A DNA stretch of 31,899 bases from an uncultured Collinsella sp. GTDB taxonomy: Bacteria > Actinomycetota > Coriobacteriia > Coriobacteriales > Coriobacteriaceae. Positions 29,579 through 31,899 of the stretch are shown in pieces. Location of the stretch: contig CABSNK010000021.1 of NCBI GenBank assembly GCA_902479075.1, forward strand, positions 1 through 31,899. The letters are read 5' to 3'. The position numbers and the translations under genes are program-made. The notes beneath the pieces are model-generated. The model saw nothing but the letters and a program-made list of their open reading frames with translations, was not told the origin of the DNA and made no database searches. Each line of letters begins with the position of its first letter. Position 1 is the stretch's first letter.

Positions 29579-31195
29579 TTAGTCATCCGACCCTTCGTCC
29601 GTGATTCCCAGATCATCGAGCGCATCCTTTGCCGCCAACTCCATGGCGGGACCGATCAAGTCGATAAGATCGGTCGCGATAACGCTCTTCTCGCCAAACT
29701 CCGTCGCCGCGGCAAAACCGGCATAGCTATGAAGCGCGACGGCATACGAGTACAGCAGCTCCCAGCGGTCCATCTCATCGCGCATGGTGGCTAGCGTGCC
29801 GGCCAGAATACCCGCAAGGACGTCACCCGAGCCAGCGGTCGCCAACGACGCCGGGCCAGAGAGCGGCAGCAGCACGCGCTCAACACCGCAAATGGCCGTC
29901 GTCGGGCCCTTAGCGATAACAACGAGGTTATCGGAACCGGCGGCCCAGACAACCTTTTGCGCGGCGGCAATCGCGGTTCCAAGGTCATTGACCTCATCAC
30001 CGGCGACGAGACGCGAAAGCTCACGATAATGCGGCGTCATAACGAGCGGCTGCTCACGACGATACATCTCGGGATTACTGTCGATGCCATCGATTGCAAT
30101 CTTGGCAAGGCAGTTGAGAGCATCGGCATCCAAGATAAGCGGTACGTCGAGCTCAAGCAGACCCGAAACCACCTGCATGGCACCGGCAGATGTCGTCATG
30201 CCGGGACCACACAGCACGCAGCTATATTTCTTGGCAATCTCACATACCGTCATGCGCGCAGCGGCACCAAAAGAACCGCGGGAATCAGATGGAATAGCAA
30301 AGACCGGAATCGAGGGGAGCGCCATGCGGATAAGGTTGGCACACGCATCCGGAGTCGCGACTGCCACATAGCCGGCGCCTGCGCGGGCAGCGGACTTGGC
30401 AGCCATAATGGCCGCACCAGGATACTGCGCCGATCCGGCAACAATGAGCACCGAGCCGCGCGAGTACTTATCGATATTCGTAGGCAGCGGAGCAAAATAG
30501 TCCACAAGGTCACCGGGTTCCACGATCTCGGCAGCATGGTCGACATCGTCAATAACCTCATCAAGGCGGTCATACAGACCGCCGCAGACCAGATCGCCTG
30601 CATATTCGGGACCGTCAGCGCTGTATAAGCCGATCTTGGGAGCAATCATCGTCACCGTACGCTCGGCACGAATGCAGTCGTCATCCACCACACCCGTCTC
30701 GGCATTCAGGCCCGAGGGAACATCGATGGAGACAACGCGATCGGCATTTTCATTGACCGTGGGGATCCAGATTGAAAACGGCGCACGAAGATCACCATGA
30801 AAACCGGTACCAAAAATGGCATCGACTACAACATCAGCCTTATCAATCAGCACCTCCAGCTCATCACGAGAGGGGCCGACACACACACGCACGTCGCGAC
30901 CAGCAGTACGACGGGCGACATGACGAGCGAGAGCGGCAGGGATCTCATCCGGCTCAACCGGAGAGACGATATCTACATCAACGCCCTTATGCGTCAGAAT
31001 GTCAGCGGCAACCCAGCCATCTCCGCCATTGTTGCCAAAACCGACCAATACAAGAACGCGATCGGGGTTGAGCTTTAAAATCTCGTTGGCAGCAAATTCG
31101 CCCGCCAACTCGATGAGTTCGGCCTTCGAGGTACCCTCACGCTCGATAATATCTTCGAGGCGAACGACTTCCTCGGTACTCAAAACCGGTTTCAT
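29579..31195 (-). CDS. nnrD: Bifunctional NAD(P)HX epimerase / ADP-dependent NAD(P)HX dehydratase
   Basis: This metabolite-repair protein of 538 residues restores damaged hydrated NAD(P)H. The N-terminal YjeF_N epimerase domain (1 to about 215) has GFGNNGGDGWVAA near 52-63. The C-terminal ribokinase-like dehydratase domain (about 235-538) has LILDADALN and the GSGD motif ending at Asp458. The ATG follows the acpS TAG with no gap (TAGATG), and AGGAG inside the acpS end is its ribosome binding site. The two-domain fusion is the usual bacterial form. Confidence 0.95.
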   Translation of the reverse strand: MKPVLSTEEVVRLEDIIEREGTSKAELIELAGEFAANEILKLNPDRVLVLVGFGNNGGDGWVAADILTHKGVDVDIVSPVEPDEIPAALARHVARRTAGRDVRVCVGPSRDELEVLIDKADVVVDAIFGTGFHGDLRAPFSIWIPTVNENADRVVSIDVPSGLNAETGVVDDDCIRAERTVTMIAPKIGLYSADGPEYAGDLVCGGLYDRLDEVIDDVDHAAEIVEPGDLVDYFAPLPTNIDKYSRGSVLIVAGSAQYPGAAIMAAKSAARAGAGYVAVATPDACANLIRMALPSIPVFAIPSDSRGSFGAAARMTVCEIAKKYSCVLCGPGMTTSAGAMQVVSGLLELDVPLILDADALNCLAKIAIDGIDSNPEMYRREQPLVMTPHYRELSRLVAGDEVNDLGTAIAAAQKVVWAAGSDNLVVIAKGPTTAICGVERVLLPLSGPASLATAGSGDVLAGILAGTLATMRDEMDRWELLYSYAVALHSYAGFAAATEFGEKSVIATDLIDLIGPAMELAAKDALDDLGITDEGSDD

Positions 31196-31735
31196 CTATG
31201 CTCCTAGCATATCTTGCGGATCATCATCCAGATGTTCCGACAAAGCAGATTGTTGCAGCTGTTCGAGCTCGTCTAAGACAGAACGAGCCTCTTTAAATGT
31301 CTGAGCAACGCGCTCCTTCGTGCTCACCTTTTCTTCCTTGGGTTTAGGTCGAGCATCCTCGGTGATCGCAATGGCATTAGCGACAGCCAAGTCACCCGTC
31401 AGAGTAATAGAAAGAGCGACCTCGACAACGCCCAATTCCCGGGCGATTTCGAGAGCACGACCCGAAAGCAGCGCTTTTGGCTTGCCGAGCTTATCGCGCG
31501 TTACGGAAACGTCTTTACGGCCAACGCCCTGGCTAAAACCCGTACCAAGCGCCTTAAGCACCGCCTCGCGAGAAGCAAAACGACTGGCATAATGCGCGGC
31601 AGGACGAGACGAGGCATCGCAATACGAACGCTCTTCATCGGTAAACACGCGCCGAACAAACGCGGGCGTATTCTCAAGGATTGATTTCATTCGGGAAATC
31701 TCGACGATATCAACGCCGATTCCGGCTTCGGCCAT
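31196..31735 (-). CDS. acpS: Holo-[acyl-carrier-protein] synthase with C-terminal extension
   Basis: AcpS transfers 4'-phosphopantetheine from CoA to acyl carrier protein. The catalytic domain (1 to about 125) has metal ligands Asp9 (GVDIVEI) and Glu57 (FASREAVLKALGTG). Residues about 126-179 are an extra charged helical tail (KEEKVSTKERVAQTFKEA) not found in ordinary AcpS of about 120 residues. The ATG at 31733-31735 is chosen because GGAGGTGA sits directly before it; an ATG four codons earlier would overlap that site. It is the first gene of a six-gene operon running to tsaD. Confidence 0.93.
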   Translation of the reverse strand: MAEAGIGVDIVEISRMKSILENTPAFVRRVFTDEERSYCDASSRPAAHYASRFASREAVLKALGTGFSQGVGRKDVSVTRDKLGKPKALLSGRALEIARELGVVEVALSITLTGDLAVANAIAITEDARPKPKEEKVSTKERVAQTFKEARSVLDELEQLQQSALSEHLDDDPQDMLGA

Positions 31736-31764
31736 AATCACCTCCATGCTGCACAGACTATGAC

Positions 31765-31794
31765 ATTGTAGCCCGTTCGCAGAAGATGCAACAA
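31765..31794 (-). promoter_or_regulatory. acpS operon promoter
   Basis: On the minus strand TACAAT (complement of 31765-31770) is 18 bp from TTGTTG (complement of 31789-31794). The leader to the acpS ATG is only about 25 nt. Confidence 0.6.
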
Positions 31795-31841
31795 ACGAGG
31801 GTCAAAAACACAGCGACAGTGGAGTGATGGCCCTATAAGCG

Positions 31842-31877
31842 CAAAAAAAGGGGGAGGCCGCGAGGCCTCCCCCTTCT
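31842..31877 (-). terminator. Terminator of a gene beyond the right edge
   Basis: GGGGGAGGCC (31850-31859) pairs perfectly with GGCCTCCCCC (31864-31873) around GCGA. Read on the minus strand it is followed by TTTTTTT, so it ends a transcript that enters from the right and insulates the acpS operon. Confidence 0.88.
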
Positions 31878-31899
31878 ACATTCCCAATGGCGGCTCGGT

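Overview
The window looks like a chromosomal segment of a Coriobacteriia gut actinobacterium, most likely Collinsella or a close relative. This is inferred from the GC-rich coding style, the gene content and the TsaB-RimI-TsaD fusion; there is no rRNA to confirm it.

Layout. Positions 1-1509 hold a run of hairpins and a Tat-exported coiled-coil/CHAP peptidoglycan hydrolase on the minus strand. galE (1778-2839) follows, then an IS3-family (IS150-like) insertion sequence (about 2862-4341). From 4400 to 14341 lies an alpha-glucan module: malQ and glgP on the plus strand, a 535-base convergent gap with a regular repeat array, then malE-malF-malG-malK and a TreR-like GntR regulator on the minus strand. 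Divergent from the regulator is a PTS permease (EIIC-EIIB) fused to a HAD phosphatase (14571-17021). A polyprenyl diphosphate synthase, a cytosolic peptidoglycan-binding-domain protein and tRNA-Gln(UUG) come next, followed by copies of the tRNA 3' end. From 19838 leftward-reading genes dominate: an orphan Toprim protein resembling the C-terminus of Wadjet JetD, a CstA-family transporter with a long attenuator-like leader, and a housekeeping operon acpS-nnrE/D-alr-udg-tsaE-tsaB/rimI/tsaD.

How the genes work together. Maltodextrins bound by MalE enter through MalFG with MalK as ATPase; MalQ disproportionates them and GlgP phosphorolyses them to glucose-1-phosphate. A palindrome of the form TTGTTTAAACAA occurs at malQ, malE, gntR and the PTS gene. 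It resembles the TreR operator, which suggests one GntR regulator controls both ABC and PTS uptake.

Most unusual content. (1) A dispersed hairpin element in four copies (154-284, 19693-19829, 24469-24621, 24765-24899). Each copy has a 69-nt core whose ends are conserved and whose inner stem covaries, enclosed by 31-42 bp inverted arms that are perfect or nearly so within a copy but differ between copies. Three copies start 8-19 nt after a stop codon. (2) An array of eight 15-16 bp sites in alternating orientation at a 40-bp pitch (8513-8810), between two convergent terminators. (3) The PTS-HAD fusion and the orphan JetD-like Toprim protein.
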